Notes: generated from the sequence alone by a model not told the origin. 64,000 nt of DNA from Lineus longissimus (GCF_910592395.1 NC_088326.1:6267001-6331000); one strand, 5' to 3'. Positions 11,121 to 23,452 are shown, counted from the stretch's first letter. Numbers and translations: made by a program.

Positions 11121-12450
11121 CGGAGCAAACTTCGCGGTACGCTAAGTTATCGGTAGTTCAGATCAGCGCCCGTCAAACCAGATAGCGGATTTCCGGAGGT
11201 TTGAACAAGCGGGCTCTGGCTTTGAGAAAGCAGTGTTGTAAGGCGTGTAAGAAAGTGAGGAGTCATTACCTGTGAACTACTTAGATTTTTGAAGATGATT
11301 TTCGGAGGCTTCGGCTGCAGATCACAGTGATGTTTCTACATGTTTTATGCCTATGTATTTATTGAAACCATCATAAAACATTGAGATGGGATTTAATTAC
11401 TGTCAGTAGTTTTGTTAACATCAGTTGATAGATGCACGATGGCAAAGCTGTCAACTGCACATGCGGAACAGCCAGAATATTTTACATTTTTTACAATACA
11501 TTTTCTCCACCTTCCCTGAAAATTGCATGAAGATTGCATTAATAACAAGCGAGGAACGAGCTAACCGGGTAAAAAAAGCAGTTAATTATTTTGCAAATTA
11601 GTTACATACCTGAAACAATCAATCGAACATGCACAACTTCAATATATCACCTATCATACTTGAAAGTGTTAATGCTCTCCGCCAAGCGGTTACAGAGAAG
11701 TTGTTCGGAAACGATATTTTTGTAAAAATTGGGCCACAACTAGCCATTAAACAATAGATTTCATGCAAATTACGTAATCTATGATGAAAGGACATAGTCA
11801 TTTTCGTTCATATCCCCCAATTGTTATGTGTCTCGAATTTCATTGAAACACTCCTTACCGTTTGGGCTCCCGAGGTGAGAAAAAGAAGATTCAGTACTTT
11901 GCCGTTATAACGATGGGGAAATTGAAAGTAAATTATGATTTTTTATTGGAATTAAGTCAAGCTTTTTCATCAACTTGTATATATAACCCCTGCATGGCTA
12001 CACTACCATGCCACTCTTTTTCTACATATTTATTTTTGCTGTGAGTACAAAAGCTGACAACTCCCACCACCTCCTACCCAAAAATATATGGGGACATTTT
12101 CCGGGACGCTGTATCTCCATCGATTAAGGCATAATAAAGCGTTATGTCTCGACCGTATAAAGTGGACCAGCATTTGGCCACTTAACGCAATTCGTGTCCA
12201 CTTAATAGAGTAAAATACCCACTGAAGTCAACTTAACTGAGGGTGACCAAAAGTATACTCTAGATTCGGAATTCTAACATCACTGGTTGCGAGCCTATGC
12301 GACTGGCCCATATTAGGCTCAGGCCAAGCCCACCAGATAGATAATACAAAATATTTATCCATTCTATTCAAAAGTGGCGCGTCCACTACACAAAACACCG
12401 GACCAACTCGGCCTGTTAATTTTCCCCTCGAAAACGCCGGTGTTTTCTTG
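11121..12450. other. No gene seen
   Basis: Intergenic A/T-rich sequence. Open frames are short, without splice context or recognisable motifs. Confidence 0.5.
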
Positions 12451-13050
12451 TCACGGCGATCGATTCGGGACTAAATGGGGGCTAATTTAAGCTCGGCGTT
12501 TTAAAAAGGTTAGTTCCACACCCGGCGACAGGCGGCGTGCTTCATCTGCGCATGCGTCAAAAAGGTAAACAGACTCCAAAAAAACCGCGAGAATTTCGTA
12601 GGTCGTCATTCTGCCATAATTAAATTCACACTTTTTCCGAGAAATAATTTTCTTAACGTAAAAGAAAACTGATTTTTCACTGGAAATGTTCATGCTGGAG
12701 ACAATACCACCAATGCATATTCATAGGTTGGAGGGTCCAGTGATTGAAATTAACACAATGCCAGGATAACTCTCAAGCTGTCTGTTGATATAAGTGGTAC
12801 GTCCACTACATGGAAAACTCCAATGTTTTTAAACCCCGGGGATACTCTGAACCAGGAAAAGCCCGGAGAAGACACGGCGAGGACTTCCACTACATAAAAC
12901 TCATTTACTGAACACGGCGACAGATGGCGTGGTAGATATGAAACTGTCTGGTTTTCTGTTGTCGGTGGAGTCGCGATTGACCGGACGTCAAGACCGAATA
13001 CAAAACTTGGCCGAATACAAAACAATTGTGAGGGCACTAACATTGGAATA
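12451..13050. repeat. Diverged repeat with GGCGACAG(G/A)(T/C)GGCG words
   Basis: CCGGCGACAGGCGGCG (12518) and ACGGCGACAGATGGCG (12913) recur as CCGGCGACAGGTGCGC (17857) and as the reverse complement CGCCATCTGTCGCCGG (17950). CGTCCACTACA also occurs twice (12381, 12791). This suggests decayed copies of the element at 17748-18163. The 97-residue minus frame at 12750-13043 lies in this repeat and is not supported. Confidence 0.45.
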
Positions 13051-14480
13051 ACGCTAAAAGCAGTAGTTGGTTTTAGGGTTTGCCGTTAGGCGCCGCAGGC
13101 TCCTGTGCGCGTGTTAGCTGCGCGCGCACTAGCTGCCCTGAGACTGTGTATTTAAGGTGTAAATAAATGCACGTGTATAAACACAGACATGACATGTCAG
13201 CCGGCTTTTTCAAAAGAGGGAGATTGAACATGAAAACAAGACAAAACATAACATAAAATTTGCATCAATCGATATTAAACCTTGACCAGAGCCTACATCA
13301 TCGCAATGTCTTAGGCTAGCTAGTAGAAATCCGAGAATGTCTGATTTAACGAGCAGAAAATGTTAGAATCACGGTGCTGCCCTGATCACGCCCACTTTTC
13401 TGTGTTGTGACTGTGTATTGACTATTGTGAATTTTGTGTGTTCCAACACGAACCCTAACCCTGAAAACCTCACCAGTTGCTCAAAAACTGCATTGATGGT
13501 TCGGTAAAGGTAGGAAATATAATAATATTACATGAAACATGGCTTTATATTGAAATAAAAGTTTGTTCATATGATATAAAGTCACTTAAGCTAAGGCCAC
13601 TTTAACTTTGTCACATCCTTCCTCCTTGTCTGTTTTAACACTTTCTCTGATTTCATTTGTGATTTATCCCAAGGTCTATTGTTTTTCTGTTACAAAGGAG
13701 ATATGTAGTGTTCCTTTATGCATAGAAAACTGGTTTGAATGAGTTATTTTTTAACAAAAACAAATGATGTGGAAGACAAAATTGTGACTGTCCTTCAGAA
13801 AATGGCATTTTCAACTCGTTCGGCACCACCAACAACCGAGAAAACTGTAAAAGACCGTTGGTCTTGAATTAGATCTGTGCAGAATTGGGAATATATCAGG
13901 AAATTGTCCCAGTGGATGAGGTGATTTTAGGCAATTCTTAGGCGTATTGCATTAGGTCTTATTTTGGCCCTTTTTGACCGATCTAACCCTTATATTTTCT
14001 GTAATTCACACTGAACAACTTACTTTTAGTCCGTTTCATCATTTGTAATCCCCTCATACCAAAAACAGATAAAAAAAACTATAATTCATAATTTTAGGTT
14101 TTTCAGTTGACTTTAACTGAAAATCCTTATAGACCCCAACCCTTAGTACCTGATTTATCAGTCGAATATGGCAAATATACTTTTTTTGGTGGGAATGATC
14201 TGGAACAATCATTTATTCATATAAAACTGGTATATATGTCCATCGCACGGTAAATTTGTTTTTTAATTGATTTTTTTTGAAAATAGCCCCAAAAAGTACC
14301 CCGCCCAATATTGAAAGGGTCCATTTGAACCCTCCAAACGTAGTCGATTTGCACCGAATGCTAAATAATGTTGAGATCTATGCCCTACCAACAAAATATG
14401 ATGAAATGAAAACATTCGTAATGATTTTAGCTGTAATTTCAGCCATTATCTAAAGAGCCCCTTCCGCCGCCTCTTTTCTG
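13051..14480. other. No gene seen
   Basis: A/T-rich intergenic sequence with no motif, splice or repeat evidence that I can defend. Confidence 0.5.
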
Positions 14481-14491
14481 TTATATTCCTG

Positions 14492-15830
14492 ATGGAGACA
14501 AGTCTTCAGTGTGCTGTCCCAATCAATCAACAAGATAGTCTCATAGAGATGATATTTATAGATACAAGTATTCAGTGTGCCCTCCCAATAAGTCAACAAA
14601 ATGTCGCATGGAGGTGTCACTTATGGACACATGACTGTCTTGTCTCAATCAGACAACAAGATTGTCATAAAGAGATTCCCTTTTGGAGGCAAGTCTTCGA
14701 TGTGCTGCCCCAATCAGCAAGGTGTCCTCTTATATATGTCACTTATGGAAACATAGTCTTGTCTCAATCAGAATACAAGATGGTATCAACAAGATGTCCC
14801 TTTTGGAGGCAAGTTTTCAGTGTGCTCTCGAAGGGATGCCACTAGAGACAGGTCTTCAATGTGCTGTCACAATCAGCCTACCAGGTGTCCGCGTACATAT
14901 GTCACTTATGGAGACATGTCTTGTCTCAATCAGACAACTAGATGGTCTCAAAGACATGTCCCTTTTTGATGCAAGTCTTCAGTGTGCTCTCGAATGGATG
15001 TTCTTATGGAGACAAGTCTTCAATGTGCTGTCACAATCAGCCAACAAGGTGTCCTCATACATATGTCACTTATGGAGACATGTCTTGTCTCAATCAGACA
15101 ACTAGATGGTCTCAAAGACGTGTCCCTTTTTGAGGCAAGTCTTTAGTGAGTTGTCGAAGGGATGCCACTTATAGAGACAGGTCTTCAATGTGTTGTCACA
15201 ATCAGCCAACAAGGTGTCCTCATACATACGTCACTTATGAAGACATGTCTTGTCTCAATCAGACAACTAGATGATCTCAAAGACATGTCCCTTTTTGATG
15301 CAAGTCTTCAGTTTACTCTCGAATGGATGTCTTTTACGGAGACAAGTCTTCAATGTGCTGTCCCAATCAGCCAACAAGGTGTCCTCATACAGATGTCACT
15401 CTTGGAGACTTGTCTTGTCCAATCAGACAACAAGATGGTCTCATAGAGATGTCCTTTATGGACGCATATCTTCAGTGTGCGTGCTGCACCGAACAGACAA
15501 CAAGGTGGTCTCATTGAGATGTCACTTAAGGAGACTATGGTGTGCTGTCCTGATCAGACAAAAAGGGGGTCTCAAATGGATGTGTTCGGTGTGGTCTCAA
15601 AGGTATGTAGGCATGTCTTCAGTGTGGTGTCCCAATCGGTCAACAATATTTTCTCGTAGAGTCTAGAGCGTTCCTTATGGAGGGAAGTCTTCGGTGTGCA
15701 TGCAGTCCTAATCGGACACCAAGATGTTCTCAAAGAGATATTGCTTATGGAGCCATGTCTTGGTGTGCAGTCTTTAACAGACAACAAGGTGGTCTCACAG
15801 AGATGTCACTGTGATACAAAGAAGAGTCAC
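14492..15830. repeat. Degenerate tandem array, nested periods
   Basis: The basic word set is GGAGACAAGTCTTCA-GTGTGCTGTC, CAATCAG-CAACAAG and (A/G)TGTC-TCATA, repeated every 55-66 bp. From about 14850 to 15500 these group into a higher-order unit of about 165 bp: GTCTTCAATGTGCTGTCACA occurs near 14850, 15017 and 15181 (one mismatch), with a related GTCTTCAATGTGCTGTCCCA near 15346. Because the unit is a multiple of three in places, long open frames with repeated CAV/QQ residues arise on the plus strand. They start at arbitrary codons and I read them as by-products of the array, not genes. Confidence 0.85.
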
Positions 15831-17390
15831 AGAAATGAACTTTAGCCTAGTGAAAAAGATAAAAGACAAGGCGATAGATTTCAGGTCATTTAATTATCAT
15901 TATCTGCTCTGCTCATTGCCCACACCAAACCCTTCTTCAAGACTTTAAAATCATAAGAAGTAACAGATATACACACTCTACTACAAATGAAGTTTCTACA
16001 CAAATTTTTCAATAATTGCGATCTGGGTTACTTCATTCATGCATCAAAACAAATGACCAAATACATCCTCACAATACTAGAAACGGGCAGAAATCAATAA
16101 TCCCACGATCCCGACTTAACATTAGGAAAAAATACCATTTTTGTCTCTATCTTCAATTCCCTTTCTGCCTTTAAGTATCAGGATAAAATTCACACTCACA
16201 GTCTTCATGACTTCAATATGTATAAAAATCATTTACTGGGATTATACAGTTCTCGCTGTGTAATTCCACACTTTTACATAATGTGTTCACACTTGAACTT
16301 TCAATATTCACCACACATTTAATTTTGCCAAACATGATTATCATTTGTACATATGTGGCTGGGGCACTTTAGGTACATTACCACGGTGGCAATTGCAGGA
16401 CAAGGGCTTTTAAAATTATGTCAGTCATTTCAAACAACTTGATCTGTCTACTACTCTCATATATAATAAGCTCAAAAGGCCCAAAAACGGTTGTTGTCAG
16501 ACAAAAATATTACCGGTACAAGTACTTGCTGGAAATTCTTGCAGCCATTCAGTTCACTGTCATGCTGATTTCAACTTAACTCAATGAATGTTATCTTGGG
16601 ACTTGAAGAAATGTGTAATTACCCTACAACTTGGGCACTGTCATGTTTCTCAGGAAAGTCAAGTTTTTCAGATAAATGCCAGAAAAAGCCATTATCTCTC
16701 GTCAAAGGGCTCTAGTTGAGATAAGGCACGAGCGAAGAATGTAAATGTAATGGACGCCATTTTTCAAAACTTTCCAAGATTACTCAAACAAATTATTACA
16801 GAAGATGATTAACGAGTGTCGCGTAAATGAATACGCACATTGCTTGATTACACGACACACCTCAATCTTTTATTTTAACTTTATATTCAAAGCTTAAACA
16901 TTGTGTTTCTTGCGAATGACCAATGGTGCGCAGTCAACCTCTTGAATCCCGGTGACCGACCAGTCAGTCATTTTGAAATAATGTTTTTTTCCCAACGACC
17001 GACAGGTCGGTCTCAGTAATATTTTTATTCCCTTGAGCTGGGACGCTATTTTATTGTTGGTTTTAGCGTGTTTGATGTACAGTAGGGTCAGTTAGGGCAT
17101 GCCTGGGTAGATGGTGCCTCGTCACCGGACTTTGGTGGTTGTATGCGGGCGCCATACATCGTGAACGTCAGACCCAATTTCGCAACCACGTGACCACCCT
17201 GGGATCCCATGATTTTCAAGTTTTGTGAGTCAAGAGGATAAACGCAGCAAACCAATCTAGAATGATCTGGATCGGTCAAGATCGGTCAAGATCACTGGTT
17301 CCGTGTAAATGGCCCTCACGTGTCTGCATAGGTTATGGTATTCCAACCACTTCAAGCACTTGGTTTGGTACCAAAATTATTAAAGGACCT
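15831..17390. other. No gene seen
   Basis: A/T-rich intergenic sequence. A short palindrome, GACCGACAGGTCGGTC, lies at about 16999. No coding support. Confidence 0.5.
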
Positions 17391-17747
17391 TAGGCATTAT
17401 TAACCCTTTGGCTCCCGAGGCCTATGTAACGCGATGTACCGAGATTTTTTACCAGTTTTATGCAAAATAACGTAAAAATACTTTTAAATATTGTACCTCC
17501 TTCATTATGCATCCTTGATTTATAGTCATAGTTCCACCTATTGTTGTGTATTTGGTTGAGACGGTTGTATGTGTAACGACGACAACAACGAGTAATGGCG
17601 AGGAGTTTGAGATGTCTGCGCCCACCCATGAGAGCACGTGCGATGAACATTTGTAAAGTTTGATTGATTTTGTAGCAAGCAAGGAGAAATAAACGTTGTT
17701 TTGTTTAAGAGGTTGAGGAGTTATATCAATATACAGTCCCTACAGAA

Positions 17748-18163
17748 CACCTTTGATAAAACCCCGTGTTTTTTCAAGACCCGTGTCTTCGCCGTGTGTC
17801 AAAAAACCCGCGGCGCACTTACACCTATCAGTTGTGTTAGATAATGATTAATAGCCCCGGCGACAGGTGCGCTGTAGGTAGGGAGCTCTCCTGTGTTTCT
17901 TTCCCGTTGGAGGGGAATTTCGCATGCGCAATACCGAGGCAACTACACCGCGCCATCTGTCGCCGGATCTTAGAACTTGCAATTGCTGTGTCTATTCAGA
18001 TTCCACCTATCAAAAACCTGTGTTGAACACGGGTCTAAATTAGCCCCCGATTGGCCGCATCAAGCTCGATGGGGCTAATAGACACGGGGATTTGACACAC
18101 GGGTCTATTTAGACACGGCAATTCATAGGTGTAAGCGCAAAAGACACGGGGATTTGATAGGTG
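17748..18163. mobile_element. About 416-bp TIR element
   Basis: The left end CACCTTTGATAAAACCCCGT pairs imperfectly with the right end ACGGGGATTTGATAGGTG. A second inward pair is GCGCACTTACACCTAT (about 17813) with ATAGGTGTAAGCGC (about 18126). Internally there is a GGCGACAG...CTGTCGCC inverted pair, and ACACGGG repeats near the right end. It has no coding capacity. It is probably a non-autonomous DNA element; related words occur at 12.4-13.0 kb. Confidence 0.6.
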
Positions 18164-18597
18164 GAAGTACGACGAATAAAACCATACATTTTTGTAAAGC
18201 TGATTACCTTGGCTATCAATTGGCGTTGTTTCTGGGTATCAATTAGGTAAGAGGTAATCAATAATCAGTAATAATCAATATTTTTTGATTGATTTTGCTC
18301 TAATTGATTGATTTTTCTGATTTGAACAAAGTATATGGAACTGTAATTGATGCAGTTACAACCTGTTAATGATCAACGTAACTTGATTGATAACCTTTGA
18401 TTGACTAATGTCTATTACTGATTGATCGAATAATACAACATAATATTAATTTATATGCTAATCAGTTCTTGTACTGCGCCCTCTGTAAACTATGAATGAA
18501 ACTAAATCTAGTCTTCTGCAGATCACCAGGGACACGAATACACTGTACAATAGCGTCTAACGTGTACCGAGAGTTCTATACTAAAGCATTAGTATAG

Positions 18598-18655
18598 GGA
18601 CGATATATCGTACCGCCTACGCGAGACAAAATACAGGGACGATATATCGTCCCCT
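18598..18655. repeat. Two GGGACGATATATCGTCCC-type palindromes
   Basis: GGGACGATATATCGTAC and GGGACGATATATCGTCCC occur about 36 bp apart; the second is a perfect 18-bp palindrome. They may be terminal sequences of a small foldback element or paired protein-binding sites. Nothing further can be said. Confidence 0.5.
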
Positions 18656-18838
18656 CTAGGGAGGCGAGGGGTTAAGGGCAATATTACCCAGCTGTCCGCT
18701 GCCCAGTCACCTCCTGTTCTACATAAGTAATTTCCATCAACAAATTGCACAAAAAAGGAAAAATTCCAAAGACTGAATTATCGCGCTTTTCTGATGTTGA
18801 CCCATTTAGCTCTCCAAGCAGTGACCCTTTTCACGTGG

Positions 18839-19920
18839 GCAGGCGGTATTTGCACCACGCCACCACGGGCACCACGCGACCACCACGCCACCACGCGAAC
18901 AGGCGGAGCGATCATAATGACGATATCAAAACAGACCATCAGACCACAGACACTTGAGAGTTGTGGTTACATCTACCAATTATAGATGGCATGTTGGTAT
19001 ACTGCGTTGTTGCCTGACGGGATTTACGAGTATTTATTACTTGTTAATGGCATTCGCAAAAAGCAGGGCTATTATTATTAAGCCGCTATACATCCGTGTC
19101 CAACCGTTTGTCATGAGAGATCTTATCACACCATTATTGTTATCACAATACTGTCACTGCGGAGAAAGTATAGATCGGAGACCTATTATTGCGAATTCGT
19201 GTTGTACAGAGACTTGTCCATTAAAGGGGCACTAAAGGCAGCATCTTGGTAGGCAACATAAAGTTACACAAAGTAGCCAGTGAGTCTCTCACCTCTCACA
19301 GTTTGTCCTAACCTAGTCACGCCTGTAACAGGGATACATTCAGTGATGAATCAAATAAGACCTAATGCCCTTACTCTGTTTATAAGTCAGCTAAAGTTGG
19401 CCAATTTGACCCCCTGCTCTTACATAGTCCCCCTTTAATGGGAAACTATAGGCAACAGCTAGGTAGGCAAGATAAAGTTACACAAAGTCGCCAATAAGGG
19501 TCTCTCACACAACAGTATGTTGAAACTATGCACACGTGTTCGAGTGAGTGATAAATCTAACTCCTCCCCCCCCCCCCCCAACCCACCCCACCCAAACGAA
19601 CGGCCACCCCTTTAAAGGGAGATCGACTATATAACCCACTCGTACTCGTATGGTTTTTGCAGGTCAGTCGTCAGTTGGAGTAGGTCTTGTTACTCAACGG
19701 TAATTCAGTACGTATTTCCGTAGTTGGCGTACGCCTTTATTCCAATAATCCCAAGAACGGGCATCAGAGAAGCTAGGATAGCAGCCAACGCCATCTATAA
19801 TTGTTCCAAGAAACCATGATCCAATGAATCGACCGCTATTTTGATATCGTCATTATGATCGCTCCGCCTGTTCGCGTGGTGGCGTGGTGCCCGCGGTGGC
19901 GTGGTGCAAATACCGCCTGC
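18839..19920 (+). mobile_element. 1.08-kb non-autonomous TIR transposon, copy 1
   Basis: The terminal repeats begin GCAGGCGGTATTTGCACCAC and extend about 90 bp, with imperfect CACCACGC-type tandem words, to CGATCATAATGACGATATCA. The interior holds a partial internal duplication (TAGGCAACATAAAGTTACAC / TAGGCAAGATAAAGTTACAC), a C-run at 19567-19580 and no transposase frame. It sits inside repeat 'R': the flanks read ...TTTTCACGTGG and CCACGTGGAAC..., giving a 7-8-bp CACGTGG target duplication. Eight-bp duplications would fit hAT, P or Merlin groups, but the superfamily is undetermined. The second copy at 42.5-44.7 kb is in the opposite orientation. Confidence 0.85.
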
Positions 19921-20185
19921 CCACCACGTGGAACAGTGCACGAGTAAGGCGTTTCCTGGAGTTAGGACCTACCCTGTGACGTCTTGGTACTGATATTATG
20001 ACGGGAAAGGTATTTCGTGCCAGGACTTGTGCTACCAGAAATAATGAATAACACGTTTTTCTACTATCTAAGAGCTGAAACAAAATGGCTAAAGCATCAA
20101 ACATGATTGGAGATTGGAAAAATAGTTTATAGGTGAACCAGAGGAAGAACAAAAATACTGCAATAACAAGAGCAACGCAGGGCGT
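19921..20185 (+). repeat. Interspersed repeat 'R', right half
   Basis: This continues the repeat interrupted by the 1.08-kb element. It reads CCACGTGGAAC, AAGGCGTTTCCTGGAG, CCTGTGACGTCTTGGTACTG, CGGGAAAGGTATTTCGTGCC and TACTATCTAAGAGCTGAAAC, matching 3080-3230 and the reverse complement of 52.0-52.33 kb. The left half lies at about 18775-18838. Confidence 0.65.
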
Positions 20186-20189
20186 AGCA

Positions 20190-20990
20190 TATGCCCCGGT
20201 GAGCACATTGAGTTGGTGTATTAGGAAAGTGAAGTGTTTTTCAGACAACCCCGGGCAGCTGGTGTCATAGCTGACTGGGTTTAGTTGACATCGTGAAAGA
20301 GTTATTGGTCTGTAATGCCCGCTGTACACGTTATCTTTTTCTACCCACATAAAAAGTTACATGGTTATTACTCAAAGCGTTCTTGTTAAAATGAGAGGAA
20401 ACGAAAAGTTTACAGACGCCTGACGCCTACCGGCTGACGGACATTGGTAAAACATAATGCCTCCGCAATGCTTTACGCATTGGCGTGGGCATAACAAGCT
20501 GCCTATTACTTTAGAGTCACACTCCACCAAAAAACATCGATGAAACCCCAGTAAAAACAGTAGTAATAGAAGATTCAGCAGAAAGCATCTAAAATTGTTT
20601 GGGTAGACACCTGCGATATAAATTAAAACTGACCACATTCGGCATTTAAATCAACTGTTCTAGGAACAAACGTCTTGGCGCCAAAACCCGATGTTGGCGA
20701 AAATGACATAATATCATGTAAAATCCAAGGAAGACATCAAGGAATCGCCTACGAGTGGGCACCTGCAAAAATGTCAGTTGCAGCAGAAACTAGTCTAATC
20801 CAGAACGTGTGTAATCCATTTGTGACTGTGTAATTCACTATGAAATAAATCCTTAATCCAATGTTTCCGTTTCTTCCATGCACCGACACTGCCTCAAGAA
20901 TATTTCCGCCTCAATTTTGTTAAGTCCCTCGCATTGTTGTACTAAACAAATCATAGCCTGGAAAATCAAATTATAAAATTTCATCTATGA
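20190..20990. other. No gene seen
   Basis: Minus-strand frames of 165 and 88 residues cover this stretch. The first runs through repeat 'R' and the second shows only low-complexity leucine runs. I see no splice-consistent gene. Confidence 0.45.
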
Positions 20991-21079
20991 TGTGATGATA
21001 ATGCTTTACTTTGATAACAAATTAAGTGTATAATAAGAATGCAGTGGACAATCAAGTGACATATTTTCGTGTTTCCCAA

Positions 21080-21258
21080 CAAAATCAGCCCAAATAACGA
21101 TAATAACAAGGAGTTTTATATGGCGCTTTAAAAGAGCTTTCATTACCCAGCCTATCCAGAAGGTAAGAGTTACAACGTGGCACATGCCGGGTATCGAAGC
21201 CAGGACCTCCCGATCACAATGTTGATGCTCAAACGTTGTGCCACTGCGTTCCTCTGAG
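21080..21258 (-). mobile_element. tRNA-derived SINE, minus strand
   Basis: Read on the minus strand, GGAACGCAGTGGCACAACG (A-box region) is followed by GGCTTCGATACCCGG (good B box), then GTTGTAACTCT, GGATAGGCTGGGTA and AAAGCGCC. These match the SINE at 10221-10469 in order. Its B box is the best preserved of the three copies. Confidence 0.75.
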
Positions 21259-21279
21259 CACAAATTATTCCATAAGCCT

Positions 21280-21446
21280 GAAAATGTACCCATCTCTGTA
21301 CGTAGGTCTTTTATTGTTTCATGACTATCCACAGGATAATGCATGAAGTGATTCAAAATCATCTCTAGGCACTGTATTTGGTTGCAGCCGGTCAGTTTAA
21401 CCCAATTCGCTTCAAGTTTCTCGCCTGTCATGTACTGTACTTTCAT
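21280..21446 (-). CDS. Possible short coding exon, unassigned
   Basis: An ATG at 21446 opens MKVQYMTGEKLEANWVKLTG followed by a Cys-containing helix-like run ending IKDLRTEM. A GTACAT donor follows at about 21288. Composition is protein-like and there is a CAG acceptor upstream, but the in-frame codons between that acceptor and the ATG include a stop. It could be a first exon, or a remnant downstream of the USP-like exons. Function unknown. Confidence 0.3.
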
Positions 21447-21544
21447 GGAGAGATACCATCAATAAGGCTGACCATTTGTCAAATTTCAGACCCACCTCTG
21501 GCTCACGGACATTCATCATTGTTTTCATCTCTGTCTGCGGCAAC

Positions 21545-22842
21545 TCATCCTACAAGAATATTATGATGGCCTCCATCTGAAATAACATAACATTTGTCAA
21601 ATGAAAGGTATCAAATTGCTGTTTGCTGTGCAAATTGTCCATGACGAAGTCGGAAGATGAACTGATGGAGAAGACATGAATGGTTAAAAGGCAATTTAAA
21701 AATTGCATGTTTCTTACCTCCCAGTCCAAGATTGTTGTAAAGCTCTTCTGGCTTCTTACGAAAGGTTTCTTTACACATGTTTATCACACACTCTGCAAAA
21801 AAATAACAAATTTGAATCCTTTGAAAACATTTCGACAATCATATTCATCATAAAGACATAAGAAACGTTTCTGCGGCTGTCTAAGTGCAGACAATGACAG
21901 TCAAACCTTTTTTGCCTTTACATACCTGTAGCACGAGAAGTAAAAAGCTTTATGGACTGAATGATGCAGGAGCTGAGCTTGTGTATGAAGTTGAACTTCA
22001 TCATACATGTATGAATTTTCAGAAAAGAAGTTTGACCCAGCACAAAGCCCAACTCAGAGTCAGATGAAAAAAAGATTTTTATTCTCTTTTTAACTCTTTA
22101 AATCCTTGAATTTTTTAAGTGTTTCCCAGTATTTCAGCAATTTTCACCCCAAACAACCTCCAAATGCCCCCCCCCCCCCCCCCCCATGTACAAGACAGCT
22201 AATTAATTTCACTAGCATTATTTCATCAAACGGATGAAAACAAGTATATTGCATATCCCTAAACCGCCCGAAAACCAGCCTAAGTTTCATGATGGCGATG
22301 GTGTTGCTTGAGATTAGGTACGTACTGGCAGGCAGCTAGGCTAGGAAACTAGACAAAAATCAGTGGCCGGATATCGGCCGGTTAGGACAAAAAGGGTCAA
22401 ATATCACATGCCAAAAAATGACAAGCAGTTTTTTAAAAAAAACGACCGATGCTATGACTTTCAATTCCAAGCGATGACAGATCAATTAAATCAAAAATTT
22501 GTATTGAAAAAGTTTGACCATCCAGTCCACGCGTTTACACTCCATCATCCATAGCCCCAAAACGATGCGAACAAATAATTTATCATGAATGGACAACAGT
22601 AGTAACAGTATTTTATTGTAAAATAAAAGGCTGTATTAAAATTTTAGTAAATACTTACGGATTTTACATTCTTCAAAACACTTGAGTGTGGGCACGAGTG
22701 GCATTAAAACCCCAGGGGTGGCACGGAGGGCCTGCAATGCCACATTTAAAAAACATGAGTTACCAAGATTTGGTATCCCGATGCAATCATATTTACAAAA
22801 CAAAAAGAAATACATGTAAGTGGTAGAAAATTTTTTTTGCAA
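21545..22842 (-). CDS. USP-like deubiquitinase fragment, several exons
   Basis: Minus-strand exon 22659-22842 encodes GIPNLGNSCFLNVALQALRA, the cysteine box of ubiquitin-specific proteases (catalytic Cys after N-S), and ends at a consensus GTAAGT donor with one leftover base. Two possible next exons both begin with two bases: 21926-22052 (FFSENSYMYDEVQLHTQAQL..., donor GTATGT) and 21718-21792 (CVINMCKETFRKKPEELYNN..., donor GTAAGA). The latter continues in phase into 21545-21576 (GGHHNILVG, stop). Exons 21926-22052 and 21718-21792 do not match each other in phase, so they look like alternatives. No histidine box is visible in the window. Upstream exons were not found. This may be a truncated or diverged USP, or a decaying gene. 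Confidence 0.55.
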
Positions 22843-23149
22843 CTGATTTGAAACATATTTTAAACGATATGTGCTGGAGATGCCAAGCCTCTTTCATGCC
22901 GTCATTGCCATGGTGATGCTGGCCGATGCTATTGCACCCCGTCAATCAAATATCCTTTAAAAAATTGTATTACAAATTGTAAAAAATCTTGACAGTGCAT
23001 CATGCTGTGCACACGTGCTACTCGCTGACCGACTTTCGAATGTCGTCTCGAGCCAATGTGCATCCTTTTCTGTGAAGATCTATTGTAAACATGGTTTGTT
23101 TTGGCGACCCTAGGTGGTGCCGGCGTATCTGGCAATACTGCAAAGGTCC

Positions 23150-23330
23150 TATAAATAGACGAATTTGAAGAAGTTTGTTTTGGTGCTGACCAGAGCGTGG
23201 TGTCCCTAGGCATTGTTCAAAGTCAGCTAAGGCCTTCTGACGAGTGACATGTTCTGGGTGTGCGCACTCATTGTTTAAATTGTTTTGGAGCCGATTCATC
23301 TTCTTCAAACAGGCCTATCTGGATGAACAC
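23150..23330. mobile_element. Foldback MITE, copy A
   Basis: The ends AGACGAATTTGAAGAAGTTT and TTCATCTTCTTCAAAC are inverted repeats. The interior (GTGCGCACTC, AAGGCCTTCTGACG, AGCGTGGTGTCCCTAGGCA) matches copy B at 23453-23613. Open frames on the minus strand here read through both copies, and I treat them as element sequence, though the splice-like boundaries are worth a check. Confidence 0.6.
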
Positions 23331-23452
23331 ACTCCCTCAAGTGCATGCACACAGTCCCTTCACTGCCACAACCTTCTACCAAAATAACATTGCGCAATAT
23401 TGTTTCACCACTAGGCCTACGCCTCGTTATTTCACCAGTTACGTCATTACGT

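Noticed and set aside
13440-13470. CCCTAACCCTG, telomere-like
   Set aside because: Under two repeat units long; not an array.
21934-22065. Plus-strand frame LVYEVELHHTC over the USP-like exon
   Set aside because: It is the antisense shadow of the minus-strand exon, which has proper splice sites and phase.
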